Below are positions 1-12,400 of a stretch of DNA of 64,000 nt, piece by piece. Each line of letters begins with the position of its first letter. The first letter of the stretch is position 1. The notes below the pieces were generated by a model. The model saw nothing but the letters and a program-made list of their open reading frames with translations. It made no database searches and was not told where the DNA came from. The DNA lies in NCBI RefSeq assembly GCF_040581485.1, contig NW_027124986.1:434001-498000 (forward strand), given 5' to 3'. This DNA comes from Linepithema humile. Lineage: Eukaryota; Arthropoda; Insecta; Hymenoptera; Formicidae. The translations under genes and the position numbers were made by a program.

Positions 1-593
1 ATATCGTAACTCGCAAGAAAAGTGACACAAGTCGAAATTTTTCGAATTTTGTTTTATGTGCGGATTGTGTTTTAAATATATCGACCTTCAATCAGGAAAA
101 GTGATAGAAGTTGAATTCAAATACTTTCGCGTGAATCCGCTATGTTTAATACTTCCGTAAATAATTAATTTTGAAAATATTAAATATTGTATACCTCAAC
201 ATAGACATGTGAAATTGTTTTCCGTAAAATCAAACTTGCTTCAGATGATTTATAACTTGCGACAGAATTTGAGATAAAAACCAATTCATAATATTATTTA
301 CAGGAAACGTTATTATTAATGCAATTTCTTCTTTTCTCTCTCCTGAAAGATTTTATTTTTTTAACTTATGTCATTTTTCTTGCGGGTGTGCGATATATGG
401 ATTATGTATGCATATGAAAACGCATATTTATAAAAGATGTAAGGGTTTATTATAAAGAATGTAAAATAAATATTAAAGATGTTGTTTTTATACGGAGAAA
501 TTCGAATGTGAAAATGTAAACTTATTTTCCGTGTTATACAAATCTGTTTTACCGAGGTATAAGAGCACTGTCACAATTTTCTATCGTGCTATA
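1..593. other. AT-rich sequence without a recognised gene
   Basis: I see no convincing coding sequence here. The missing last exon of the SDR gene to the right was searched for on the minus strand in this stretch and was not found. Confidence 0.4.
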
Positions 594-779
594 CCCAGCT
601 ATATCAGAGCTCGGCGTTAGTTGCACATTTCGGCTCGATTTTGAGACGACGCTTCCCGCTCTCCCACTACCGCGCGGTCGCTGGCGGGCCGTGTTGAAGT
701 AAGATAATTGAAAAATGAATATTTAACGAGATATTTTATAGTTTATGTAAAATTATGTCAAATTAAAGTATAAAATATA

Positions 780-1060
780 TCTTGTAAACCATTCAATTTT
801 TGGCCATCCTAGTTTTATAACTTTTTACGACAAATATTATGAGAAATTGATTTATATAAAAAAATTAAAGTGGTTCCATTTAAAAAAATAAAAATGACCT
901 TCAAATCTCAGAAGCGCTTCCATCCAAGGTCAAACAAATATCCCTATATTTTTTCCCTCTCCAAATCCTACAACTTTTATTTAAAAAATTTTATTATTTA
1001 ACTCGGTGTTTCTGAGATATTTGAGTGGATTGTTTAAAATGGGACACCTTGTATTTCTCA
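780..1060 (+). repeat. Dispersed repeat (second copy at 44270-44545)
   Basis: This stretch and 44270-44545 share the same order of words over about 270 bp. The words include TATAACTTTTTACGA, TTTATATAAAAAAATTA, ATGACCTTCAAATCT and a terminal AAAATGGGACACC(T/C)TGTAT. The last word resembles the common GGGTGTCC-type transposon ends that recur elsewhere in this window. It is probably a decayed member of one repeat family and has no coding potential. Confidence 0.55.
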
Positions 1061-2206
1061 TTACTCTTGATAGCATTGCAGGCATAATAAATACAAAATA
1101 TAGTTTGTATTTATAAAAAATTATAAAGTAAGTAATTTTCCCAACTCGCCAATATACGCGCAACGCGCAAAAGTACAAGTACAGTGAGTATACAAAGTAC
1201 AGTAAGTATATAGATACAAAAATACAGTGTCAACTACTGTAAATTATTTTAACCTGTAAATAACAGGTGTAAAAAAAAGTGGTACAATAGGGCTCCAGGC
1301 GACGATCCACTTAAAAAAAAATCGAACGCGCCATAAGTGGAACCTCAAAGGTGGTGCGGAAGACCACTACTTATTAATAGTATTAATAAAATTACCAATC
1401 TACATCTATTTGACTGCAGTTTTAATATGCTACTGTGTTCCTCCACTAATCTCCACAGTACATGTATATGTAGTTACTGCAGTAACTCTTGCTAATATGC
1501 AGTAGTTTAAAATAAATAATTAAAAGCTTTGCAGGCGTGTAATCTTTTATGTTGATAAATGTAAAATAACAAGCATGGCTAAACGAGTAAGGCGAATGGC
1601 AAGAATATTAAAAATCTCGTGTTTGAAAACTGTGATTTTGTAACTTTTTTTCTTTTTTTTTTATTTATTTTAAGTAAATTATTAGATACTGTTTTTGGTT
1701 AAAAAAAATTATTTTATCTTTATTAAAAATATTCGCATATGTTAAATTAGCACTTTGTTGCAACATTGTAAAATAACTTCATTTTTCTATTAACAATAGC
1801 AGATCTGTATTATTTCTAAAATTGTTAGTTTAATATATGCGAATATTAATAATAAATAGAAAATATTATTCTTTTGGGCAAAAAAATATTATCTAATAAT
1901 TTTCTATGTTAGAAACAAATGTGGAAAAAAGAAAAAAAAGTTGCACGAAGCAGGTTTCGAACAGGTGATCTCTAATATTCCAGCCACTCGCCTCAGAATT
2001 TCTTTTTTGAATCAGAAACGCTTGCTTTTAACATGCAAGTAGCATGCATTTATCGTCTGTTGTGTCGGCTCGGTGGAAGGGAGACGTTTGCTCTCTTCCA
2101 TTGGTTGAACGGCCGAGCTCATACGGATACGTGACGTACGCTTCTGTAAGGTTGTGTGAGGCAGCGGAGCCGGGACCGCTGTGGGAAATATCGCATCACT
2201 GCTGGC

Positions 2207-2346
2207 GGCCAAGCCGCCGATAGCCTTGACTCAGGAGCGTCTGTGTAACAAATAGGCTGAAAATTTTATTTTCTGAAAGGTGCCCGCTCATTATCAGCCA
2301 ATTTGTTACACAGACGCTCCTGAGTCAAGGCTATCGGCGGCTCGGC
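2207..2346. repeat. Hairpin with about 42-bp arms
   Basis: Positions 2211-2252 and 2301-2342 are reverse complements, sharing GACTCAGGAGCGTCTGTGTA, separated by about 48 bp. It lies just inside the right end of the 594-2436 element, so it is probably a subterminal hairpin of that transposon. Confidence 0.75.
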
Positions 2347-2558
2347 CGCGTGGTAGTGGGAGAGCGGGAGGCGTCGTCTCAAGAATCGAGCCGAAATGTG
2401 CAACTAACGCCGAGCTCTGTGCTATACGAATCCGTGTTATACGGGGGGTCTGCTGAATATGCATTTATTATTGATAATAATTATAATAAATTCCTATTGT
2501 TTATAACTGTAGCAAATCAGGTAAAGAATGAAAATGGATTTAAATGATCGCAACTTAC

Positions 2559-3831
2559 TGTAACTCGAATAGGAGCCTGAACGGCTGCTATTTCTCGTCG
2601 TACTGCGGTGGTCAAAACGCGAGAGGCGTGTTTAGTGGCAGGATAAATATTAAATGAGTAGCCATCAATATCTGACGTATTTTCTAGGACGTATCCTCTT
2701 GGAATATTGTGAGCTAGAATACTGCACATCAAAACTGTCTACGTCAAATTGCTCATTAAATTATCAAATGTTTTTAAAAAATATTTCTATCTTTTCTCTT
2801 CAGCATAGAAAAAACACTTGTTTTAGGAATAATTTATTTATTCGAAAACTTTTCGTGGAACTCGGCAATATAGCAGTTAACGAACAATTCATATAAATAA
2901 TGATACCTGTTAATATTGAAAATATGCCCTTCGACATTTCGCTGCCGCATCGAATTAACGGCCTTATTCATACACACAGCATATGTGAGCACATTAATAT
3001 TTAGCAACTTTTCGAATGTTTTCCTTTCGCTGTCTACAAATATAAATTATGCAATTGTTTGAAATGCATCAACGACAAGAAAAACTGAAGCTTTCCACTA
3101 TCGATAAAAATACTTACTTGCCATCTCGAATTGTACACACGGAGCCAGGAATGCCTTCTCACATGAAGTTACACACGTCTCGTCGGACATGTCAGGCATA
3201 CCGGACCATGCGTGCTTCACCTCTCAATATTCGTGCATTATAACTGTAGATATTCGAAAAACGGATACGTCAAACTATGAACTGTCAATTACATTTTCCC
3301 GCTCTGAGACGGTGTTGCCGTTTTTCGAATATCTACAGTTATAATGCACGAATATTGAGAGGTGAAGCACGCATGTCCGTATGCCTGACATGTCCGACGA
3401 GCACATGTAACTTCATGTGAGAAGGCATTCCTGTCCCCGTGTGTACATTGTATATAAAAGTATCAAAGTATAAATATAAATACTTATTTATATAATAAAA
3501 TACTTATTTAGCACAAACGTGACGTACCAATTATGCGCGTATAATAACAGACGCCAGCACAATTGATCATGATGTCCACACCGCCCAATGACTCGATCGT
3601 CAAGAATGCCTTATCAATCTCATTCTCGATACTTACATCGCAGCATATGGAATGTAGCTTAGTCAAAGTATGAACTCGTTTACATTCTTCATCGAGCTTC
3701 GCCAATCTTTCTTTTTCGATATCCAAAGCAGCCACGTTCACTCCGTTTCGCAGAAGAGCATGTGTAATTGCTTTGCCCATACCGGATCCAGCGCCAGTAA
3801 CAACCGCGGTTTTGCCAAGCCAACGATCCAT
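2559..3831 (-). CDS. SDR-family dehydrogenase (farnesol dehydrogenase/DHRS11-like), 3' incomplete
   Basis: Three exons join in frame: 3528-3831, 2907-3033 and 2559-2721, all with GT-AG borders. Together they give 594 nt, or 198 codons. Exon 1 starts with ATG and has the NAD(P) motif TGAGSGMG (about residues 12-19) and NCAG (about 90-93). Exon 2 covers the central fold and ends in INS, the catalytic Ser region. Exon 3 holds the active-site motif YPATK. Members of this family are usually about 250 residues long, so the last 50 or so, starting near the ISPG motif, are missing. Exon 3 ends at a good donor (GTAAGT), but no matching last exon is visible to the left; it may lie outside the window or be lost. 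Intron 1 carries a hairpin MITE. The likely reaction is cytosolic oxidoreduction of an alcohol or carbonyl, with the exact substrate unknown. Confidence 0.85.
3128..3450. mobile_element. MITE-like palindrome inside SDR intron 1
   Basis: The arms 3130-3264 and 3317-3450 are near-perfect inverted copies around a loop of about 52 bp. The inner boundary reads TATTCGAAAAACGG on the left and its complement on the right. It sits between exon 2 (ending at 3033) and exon 1 (starting at 3528) and does not touch a splice site. Confidence 0.75.
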
Positions 3832-3956
3832 AATTACTTGTCTACAAATATAACGTAGCTCACAGTTGACATGCTACTAATAATTATCGACCCGAAAAAT
3901 AATTTCAAGCAAACGTTCATGATTACGTTTTTTACGTCTACAATTGAATGAGACTT

Positions 3957-4590
3957 ATTGAATTATTTAGTATTTTTTTTATATTATTTTGTACCACTAA
4001 AAAGAATTTTGTACCCCGTGTCATTTAAGAAAAAATCGTGGATGCTAACTTAATATGAAGCTAGGAGAATCAAAAGAAAAAAACCAAAAGAAAACAAAAG
4101 CAGATGCAATTAGTATTGAATTTGTAGGTACTAATTTGGACCGCTTAAAACAAATTAAGAAATGCCTATTATCCCCTTAAAATAACTCCCATTTCAACAC
4201 CCTCAAGAACAAGATTTTTTTTTCTCAGACTTTTAAAAATTTAAATTAGTAGAATTAAATGGCATTTATTGAATTATTTGTACTACTCATTTTGTATCTG
4301 TATTTTTGTATCGTATCATTTTGTACCAAGAAAAAATCCCCCAAGAAAAAATGGTCCCATTAATACAAAGCTAGCAGAATGAAAAAATAAAAGAAGAAAA
4401 ATACATACACTTTTACCCATGTCAAACATATGATATGATTCATAATTGAATCATAATAATTACGCATTGAACAGTATTTAACAGCGGTATATTTATTTTC
4501 TTAAATGACACGAGTGCAAAATTAATTTTGGTGGTACAAAATAGTACAAAATAAGTACAAAATAACTATTTTGTAAATAATCCACTAAGT
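3957..4590. mobile_element. Decayed inverted-repeat element
   Basis: The segment 3957-4035, with ATTTTGTACCACTAAAAAG and GTGTCATTTAAG, returns in reverse complement at 4497-4575. A partial internal copy of the same GTACCA-rich motif occurs at 4270-4340. No coding sequence is present. It lies just upstream of the SDR start codon. Confidence 0.45.
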
Positions 4591-5200
4591 TGCATTCTAT
4601 TTTGCAGCTAACTTAAGAAAATTTCTACAATCCCAGTCGACGTTATATTCAGCAGTAAATTTGTGGAAATGGCATTTCAATTAACAATATCAATAGTAAT
4701 GCGTACTTGCGTGTATATCTTCTGTCTTTTGCCTTTTTTTCGTAGCCGTCAAAGAAGATAATTTATTATAAAACACACTTGAGAAAACGTTTAACTGCGT
4801 AACTGCTGCAATTGAATAAGCAGTGATTCAAAGCAAACGCATCACACCGATGGTTTAGTACAAACGGTGTCAGACGTCAGATAACAGACGTAACACGATA
4901 CAAGCAATTATTGTAACGATATAAACTGATATGATTATATGATCTTATTTGTCTTTTCGCTCGGAGTGGAAATAAAAAAAGTATTGTAAAGAACGAGTGA
5001 TAACACAAATGTATGCATGTATATCTTGACAAATGTTTGTAAACTTCGACAGTATGATAATTATAATTACTTGCTACTCAAAGTAAAATATATGTAGAAA
5101 TATTATAATATTTCCATTTTATGTTTACGTGTGGCAACCAATAGAAACTTTGAAGTGTCTGGCTATTATCTATTAACTTCGGCTGAGCAAGAAGAATCCT
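4591..5200. other. AT-rich stretch, nothing recognised
   Basis: No coding sequence, RNA gene or clear repeat was recognised here. Confidence 0.3.
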
Positions 5201-5204
5201 AGAT

Positions 5205-5480
5205 AGCACCGAATTCCATGAATGTTCGTATATGATTCAAATGTTCTTTCTCAGGAATATTTGCATAGATGTTCCTTGACCTTTCCTGGAATGTTCTGAA
5301 TATTCCATAAATGTCTAATGTATGTTCCAATATGTCTAGTGAATATTTGTATTAAATGTTTCTTGAGTGTCCATGGAGTATTCTCAATGTTCTATAAATA
5401 TTCGCATAGAATGTACGTGGAATATTCACATGGATTGTTTCTATGAATATACATAGTATGTTCTATAGGAATGCTTACTA
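5205..5480. repeat. Cluster of degenerate GAATATTC / ATGTTC words
   Basis: About 270 bp consist largely of loosely repeated words such as GGAATGTTC, GAATATTCC, AAATGTTC and GTGGAATATTC. The core GAATATTC is self-complementary. No fixed period is apparent. A similar cluster with a different palindromic core is at 59270-59450. Confidence 0.5.
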
Positions 5481-5634
5481 TGCCACGTGGTTTTCAAGCA
5501 TATGCAGTATACCATAAACACAGTATGGCGATAAACAAATAAAAAAACTGGGCACCCAATGCTACATGGTCGTTACTTAACTTGAATCGTCAATTATCTT
5601 TTTAGAAAGAACAAAGAAAGAATTATAACAAACA

Positions 5635-7471
5635 AGCTGGTTGAAGTTTGGAACGTTCCTGGAACGATTTTTTAAAAATGATTTGTCGCTTTTGTCCTTT
5701 TGCAGGGAGGAAGTTTTGAGACCCACAAACAAAATACAAAAGAGACCGATCCGATACATGCGTCGGAAGACACCCTTATACCCGAAAAACCACCCCCAAA
5801 ATCACTTAAACAATTCTAGAGAAGCTAAAAATGATTTGTCGCACTTTTTCTTTTGCACGGAGAAAGTTCCGAGGCCCTCACACGACATGCAAAAAAGACC
5901 GATTCGATACATGCGTCGAAAGACACCCTTATACCCGAAAAACCACCCCAAAATCACTTAAACCATTTTAGCCAAGCTAAAAATGACTTGTCGCTCTTTT
6001 CCTTTTGCACGGAGAAAGTTCCGAGGTCCACACACAACATGCAAAAAAGACCGATTTAATACATGCGTCGGAAGACACCCTTATACCCAAAAAACCACTC
6101 CCAAAATCACTTAAACCATTCTAGCCAAGCTAAAAATGACTTGTCGCTCTTTTCCTTTTGCACGGAGAAAGTTCCGAGGCCCTCACACGACATGCAAAAA
6201 AGACCGATTCGATACATGCGTCGGAAAACACCCTTATACTCGAAAAACCACCCCCAAAATCAATTAAACAATTCTCCTCAAACTAAAAATGATTTGTCGC
6301 TCTTCTACTTTCGCATAGAGAAAGTTCTGAGGCCCTCACACGACATGCAAAAGAGACCGAACCGATACATGCGTCGGAAGATACCCTTATACCCGAAAAA
6401 CCACCCCCAAAATTACTTAAACAATTCTAGACAAGCTAAAAATGATTTGTCGCTTTTTTCCTTTTGCACGGAGAAAGTTCCAAGGCCCTCACACGACATG
6501 CAAAAGAGACCGATTCGATACATGCGTCGGAAGACATCCTTATACCTGAAAAACCACCCCCAAAATCACTTAAACCATTCTAGCCAAGCTAAAAATGACT
6601 TGTCGCTCTTTTCTTTCTGCACGGAGAAAGTTCCGAGGCCCACACACAGCATGCAAAAAAGACCAATTTGATACATGCGTCGGAAGACACCCTTATACCC
6701 GAAAAACCACCCCCAAAATCACTTAAACCATACTAGCCAAGCTAAAAATGACTTGTCGCTCTTTTCCTTTTACACAGAGAAAATTCCGAGACCCTCACAC
6801 GACATGCAAAAAAGACCGATTCGATACATGCGTTGGAAGACACCCTTTTACTCAAAAAACCACCCCCAAAATCAATTAAACAATTCTCCTTAAACTAAAA
6901 ATGATTTGTCGCTCTTCTACTTTCGCATAGAGGAAGTTCTGAGGCCCTCACACGACATGCAAAAGAGACCGAACCGATACATGCGTCGTAAGACACTCTT
7001 TTACCCGAAAAACCACCCCCAAAAGGGTGTCTACCGACGCATGTATCGGGTCGGTCTCTTTTGCATGTCGTGTGAGGGTCTCGGAACTTTCTTCGTGCAG
7101 AAAGAAAAGAGCGACAAGTCATTTTTAGCTTGGCTAGAACGGTTTAAGTAATTTTGGGGGTGGTTTTTCGGGTATAAGGATGTCTTCCGACGCATGTATC
7201 GAATCGGTCTTTTTTGCATGTCGTGTGAGGGCCTCGGAACTTTCTCCGTGCAAAAGGAAAAGAGCGACAAGTCATTTTTAGCTTGTCTAGAATTGTTTAA
7301 GTAATTTTTAGGGTGGTTTTTTGGGTATAAGGGTGTCTTCCGACGCATGTATCGGATCGGTCTCTTTTGTACTTTGTTTGTAGGTTTCAAAACTTCCTCC
7401 CTGCAAAAGGACAATAGCGACAAATTATTTTTAAAAAATTGTTCCAGGAACGTTCCAAACTTCAACCAGCT
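5635..7471. mobile_element. Foldback-like element made of 153-bp tandem units
   Basis: The two outer ends, AGCTGGTTGAAGTTTGGAAC at 5635 and its complement ending at 7471, are inverted repeats. Inward from the left run nine tandem units whose marker ATGCGTCG falls at 5758, 5911, 6063, 6216, 6369, 6522, 6675, 6828 and 6981, a 153-bp period. At 7024/7025 the sequence flips, and about three units follow in reverse complement. Tandem repeats inside long terminal inverted repeats are the hallmark of foldback elements. Because 153 is a multiple of three, the units stay open in one frame, up to 202 codons at 6063-6671 and 144 codons on the minus strand at 7031-7465. I see no protein family in this repeat peptide and do not call it a gene. 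Confidence 0.7.
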
Positions 7472-7703
7472 TTTTTATTAACATTTATCAAAATCACATT
7501 TATAAATTAGATCCCGCAGAAACATGCTAAAACGTAAGCGTATCAATTCCAATTTCTATAAAAATGTTTTTCGTAGTATGAATAGGTGTCTGAATTGATA
7601 AATAAAAATATTTACGATTTCTCCTTTGATTCCAAATATACTTCACGCAACTCTATTGCGTCAACATCAAATTGGGAGTAGACATATGTGGAACATTGTC
7701 TAG

Positions 7704-7805
7704 ATCAGCGCTCGAAATTAGTTGCACATTTCGGGCCGATTCAAGAGACGACGCCTTCTGTTGCCCCACTATCGCCCGGCCGCTGGCGGCCGAGCCGTCG
7801 ATAGC
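7704..7805 (+). repeat. Solo copy of the 594-2436 element end
   Basis: It shares TTAGTTGCACATTTCGG, GAGACGACGC and the CGCTGGCGG-type GC-rich block with 594-692, and continues into GCCGTCGATAGCT as at the right end of that element. There is no coding content. Confidence 0.55.
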
Positions 7806-8231
7806 TCTGGCCAAAGCCGGATGTACGATTTTGTGGCCCCTAAGCTATGATCTTAAGAAAGCCCCCTCTTATTAACAAAAAATACATTTTTTTAAATCTT
7901 TTCTATACTAAAGAGGCCCCCTTATAATGTGAGGCCCCTAAGCTGTAGCTTATCTAGCTTATGTGTAGATCCGGCACTGGCTCTGGCGCCATTCCCATTA
8001 TTAATTCCCATTATGAGGATTTGTTATTGAGATTGATGTGAGTTTCTTGTTCTGCAGTGTCTTATTCTCCGTGCTAGGAGACAGTGTTTTAACTGACAAG
8101 TGACTGGACAGTAATTTTAAGAAAGAATATGTCAAAATTTTATGTAAGCAAAAAAAAAAAGATACAGTGCTTATTAAATAACACGCATAAAATTGTAAAA
8201 TTAAAATTGCATGGTTCTAATAATACAATAT

Positions 8232-8740
8232 AATACGAGGGTCAATCAAATATAAACCAAACTTTTTTTCTTATTGCTGAACGAGCTAACGTTCGCGACT
8301 GAGATCGAGTGCAGGATATTAATGGACGTATCTAGACTACCTTCTTGTCACGCACATCACCTTGCATTCGTTCGTTTATTAATTACAGTTAAAAAACACG
8401 ATGAACGAGCAAGCAGTACCTAGTGGCGTTGTGCAACGCATTATCAAGTTCTTTACTTTTAGAGAACCGGCCTAGCCACTGTGGTTCTGAATCTGCACGA
8501 TAGCTATATATAACACGAACTTTATACATGTATACAAGGGTTGGGTATCAAACATACATGATTTTAAGAAAAAAGTGCCATGTAAAGACTTGCGTCCTCG
8601 GTCGATTTCACGTTTTCGTTTGTTAAAAACTTGATTATAATAAATAAATGTGAAGTGATGTGCAAGGCGGGAATCTAAACACGTCCATTAATATCTCCAC
8701 TCGATCGTAGCCGCGAACGTTAGCTAAGTTAAGAACAATT
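8232..8740 (+). mobile_element. Small remnant of a DNA transposon
   Basis: Subterminal blocks at 8281-8331 and 8680-8727 are inverted copies, with GCTAACGTTCGCGAC and ATTAATGGACGT. Between them a short open stretch starts with ATG at 8401 (MNEQAVPSGVV...) and stops after about 24 codons. That peptide could be the N-terminus of a mariner-type transposase, but this is weak. The left end reads GAGGGTCAATCAAATATAAA. Confidence 0.4.
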
Positions 8741-9461
8741 AAGTCGGTAAACAAAATTCATGAAAGACTTACCAAAATTTTTTAATCTAACAAGGAACAT
8801 TTTTGAATGATCCACGTGATTATTTCAATATTTATTTGCTAAAATTACAGCATTTTGATTTTTTTAAGTAAATATTTATAAAGTAAATCCTATTTTATCA
8901 GATAAAGTAAAAAAGTATAAATAAAAATGTAATATTTATTACATCCTGTTTTAATGATGTAACTGATGTACGATATCGATTTTATCTCGAAGAAAATATT
9001 ATCGCAATAGTTTTAAGCAGAAAACAGTTATCAAAGAAGACTAAATTAATATTTACATAATAAACAAATGACATAAATCTATATTTGTATTTTTGGAACA
9101 GTGCGCTGTACTGAAGAAATTTGATTTTAAATTAATTGAATTGTCAATTAAAGATTTGTAATATTATTCAAGATAAAAAAATTAGAATCTTTTGTATTAC
9201 TCTATTAATAAAATCTGATTAATTGCATATTTATATTTTTCTGGTGTATTCTTTTTAACATGTGTATATCAAAACTCGTTACTTAAATTTCTGCTTTATA
9301 CATATAATTATGACGATTATTTTCAATACAATTCTCTGCGAAAGAATGTAGTCGTGCTTTTTTCTTAAAAATAAAATATTAATTTCTACTGTTTATTCCC
9401 ACATTTTCAAAACGCATATCTTGGATTTTAGATCTTACCTACTACTTGTACCGTCTCTGCG
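8741..9461. other. FAR 3' flank, AT-rich, no gene seen
   Basis: The part next to the FAR stop codon is probably its 3' UTR. On the minus strand an AATAAA hexamer lies at 9392-9397, about 65 nt past the stop. The rest shows nothing recognisable. Confidence 0.35.
9392..9397 (-). terminator. Possible poly(A) signal of the FAR gene
   Basis: AATAAA on the minus strand, about 65 nt downstream of the FAR stop codon at 9462-9464. The position is right for a polyadenylation signal, but in AT-rich sequence such hexamers are common by chance. Confidence 0.35.
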
Positions 9462-12400
9462 TCATTTGTTTTCGTTGAAACATTTAAAGACCATAGATAT
9501 TATGAACCAGCAGAACGTCATGCCGATCAAAATCAACACGAGTTTTAACGCTTGATGGCACCAATACAATCTGTAATATGAATAATCCACAAGTTTAGAA
9601 AAATTTTTTAATTGGATAATAAAAGATTAAACATAGAGTACTATATTTAATATTACTCCCTATTTATGAAGAGACGCGAGTAAAATAAAGTTTTAAAAAT
9701 ATGATTTAAATTTTGTTCAAATTGGACATAAAAAATTTTGCAATATTTTTATGGAACGAATTTTTATCATAATTGCGATTCGGAAATAAATGTATATAAA
9801 TTTTATAAAACCAAATCAAAAATTAAACGATTATTTTTTAGTTTGTTATCGAGTATATGAGTAAAGAAAAACTTTCGCGTAGTTTTTTGAAAAATTTTGA
9901 AAATGTCATACTTTTGCCATTTAGCGCGTGCTTGCGGCAAAGTGTCCAGGGGATCCTTAATGAGATGCACTCTCAATCCTCGTATGTACATCTTGAAGTA
10001 AACTTTCCAATTGAGATTCTTTATATCGCAATCAAAGTTTTTACGATCATTGGACGTGAACTTTGCAATCATCTCGCGTACTCGATCATTAGTAAATATC
10101 CATTCTTTTGTGGAGAAATATTTCAACACATCTATGGATGTGTGTATCCTTTTGTAAAGCTTAAGCAGTCTTTAAACAATTCATGATATAGAAATGTTAA
10201 ATAACCAATTATTAATACATAAGTTAAAAATAATTTACTTTTCCATGTAATTATATTCTAAATTGCTCAAAATTATTCTAAATGATTTAATATGGTTGAT
10301 TGATTTTAAAAATTTAAACAAATTCTAATGTATAAAAAACACTCATTTTATTTCACTTGTTATAAATATTAGCATTAATGGAATTTATTTTCTCTTATAG
10401 TGTAAAACATACATGCAACTGTTGTTAATAAAAAATTGCTTTGAGGAAATATTGTATAAGCAAAAATCCTATAGATTTTTTTATGTCGTGTTTGATTTGA
10501 TTTGATTATTACCTTAGTTCCTTTCTCCAACAAAAAGTCGCGATGTCGATCAACAAAGCTGGCAACAAGTGGCAGAAATATATGAAAAAAAGATGAACAA
10601 GTCTGTACTTTGTTAATCTAAAGCTATAATACCACATTGCTTTGTTAGAGGGAAATTCAAAAATTCCCTTTTCAAAGAAATCCTTCATATCATTATAACT
10701 TATCGGGTTGTCCTTACCCACATAATTATAAATCGGAATGTCACTAGGCAAATCGTTGTTTAATCTGAAACAATGACGTAACGAGATAACATCACCATGT
10801 TTACAAATGTAGTAAAATTTTTTAAACTGAATTAATTGCCGCTAATTATACATTAAAATAGGTGAATACAAATAGAAACGGAAAAATATATTGAACAAAT
10901 ATAATATCTCAAAAAAACAATTTCTAAACACTCTCAAAATTAATTTGTATACGAAGATACGCTATTTTTATCCATATAATAATTCAATATTTTTAAAACC
11001 GTGTATTCTGTTTACCAACACTTTTAAAAAAATTTTTATTAATTTTAGCTTATGTTATAATAAAATAAAACTTATGCTAACTAATGGCAGGACGAAAAAT
11101 ACCGATCAGCAAGTCACCAGCCTGATTCCTAATCACGTATATGAAAATTTGAATATTAAAACCATATGTCTAATGGCACTTTTGTCGGAATGTTAAATGT
11201 CGAATGCCTAAATGCGTTTTCAAGTATTGAGATTAATTTATATCTAATAATATTCATCGATCGAAAAAGACAACGATGATGATAAATGTACTTTGTATTA
11301 GCTGCATCACATGCGCACGCGATAAGAGTGTTGATTACTAAATCAGCAGGTATCACATTTGTGGACATCGAACCATCGCAATGAACCGATCGCAGCAATC
11401 CAATACTAGCACCAAGAATAATTCCTGTTGGACCGTATAAATTGTCGATCCAACCTCGTGTAGGTTCTCGATACGTTGAAATTACTAAAAGTAACAAGAT
11501 AATAATCCATAATTTTCAACTTAAGATTTATCAAATCTTTATACGTATTATTATTATAATTAATTACTATTTAGTAATAATAATTACTACATTTACAATC
11601 ATTTATAATTAATAACATAATTAATTATTTTTATCCAAATAATAATTCAATATTTTTAAAACTGTGTATCCTATTTGCTGACACTTTTTAAAAAAATTAT
11701 TATTAATTTTAACACTATGTTATAATAAAAATGTTAAACTTGTGCTAACTAATGGCAGGACGCAAAATGACGATTGGTAAATCACCAGCCTGCTTCCTAA
11801 TCACATCCTCCGCCATCGCTTTTGTAAAAGTATAGGTATTTGGCCATTTTCCTAATAATCTGTAAAAGATAAAAAAATAAGATTTTTTTTTCGCTTTTTT
11901 CTTTTCGAGAATTTGAACAAAGAAAAATTCACGTACTGCGGTGTTATATCGGCCAATTTATCATCCGTGCATTCCATCAAAGCGAGTAGTTTGTCGTAAT
12001 CCATTGGCGCGTCGTAAAATTTTTCTTCTATCGCGTTTTGTGGACAGTTTGCAAACGCGGTTGATACATACACAAATGACTGAAGAAATTGAACAAGTAA
12101 AATATCAGTCGCGTTGTTTTACTATAAAATTTTAACTTTTAAATTTCCGAGAAAAGTCATTCGATTGAATAAATAATAAATAAATAGTAAATCGTAAATA
12201 ATAAATAATATAATAATAAATAAATAAATAAATAACAAATCATGAAATAATTGTAAGATGCTTCTTAGGTAATTCTTATCGTTTTTTGTTTCTTAAATAT
12301 ATTTAAATACCTTTAAATTCGGGATTTCCTTGCAAAGATTTAAAACGTCTTTCGTACCGCCGACATTAATTGTTACGGCTAATTTCAATTTCTCATTAAA

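Larger units (their letters stand above)
594..2436. mobile_element. Inverted-repeat element of about 1.8 kb (family also at 7704-7805)
   Basis: The roughly 100-bp GC-rich end at 594-692 reappears in reverse complement at 2338-2436, with shared words such as AGTTGCACATTTCGG and GACGACGC. A third, solo copy lies at 7704-7805 in the same orientation as the left end. The interior has no recognisable transposase. The arrangement fits a non-autonomous DNA transposon, but the exact boundaries and the target duplication could not be fixed. Confidence 0.5.

Noticed and set aside
2012..2212. 66-codon minus-strand frame inside the 594-2436 element
   Set aside because: No motif, no homologous frame in the related repeat copy, and it ends in the hairpin region.
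5205..5480. Heat-shock element array (GAA/TTC words)
   Set aside because: Spacing between GAA and TTC blocks is irregular and often one base instead of two, and no gene starts nearby.
5641..7465. Repeat-protein gene in the 153-bp array
   Set aside because: No recognisable domain, the frame breaks where a unit has 152 bp (5911-6063), and the openness follows from repetition. Left as a question in the findings.
9857..10186. Plus-strand 109-codon open frame
   Set aside because: It is the antisense shadow of FAR exon 7.
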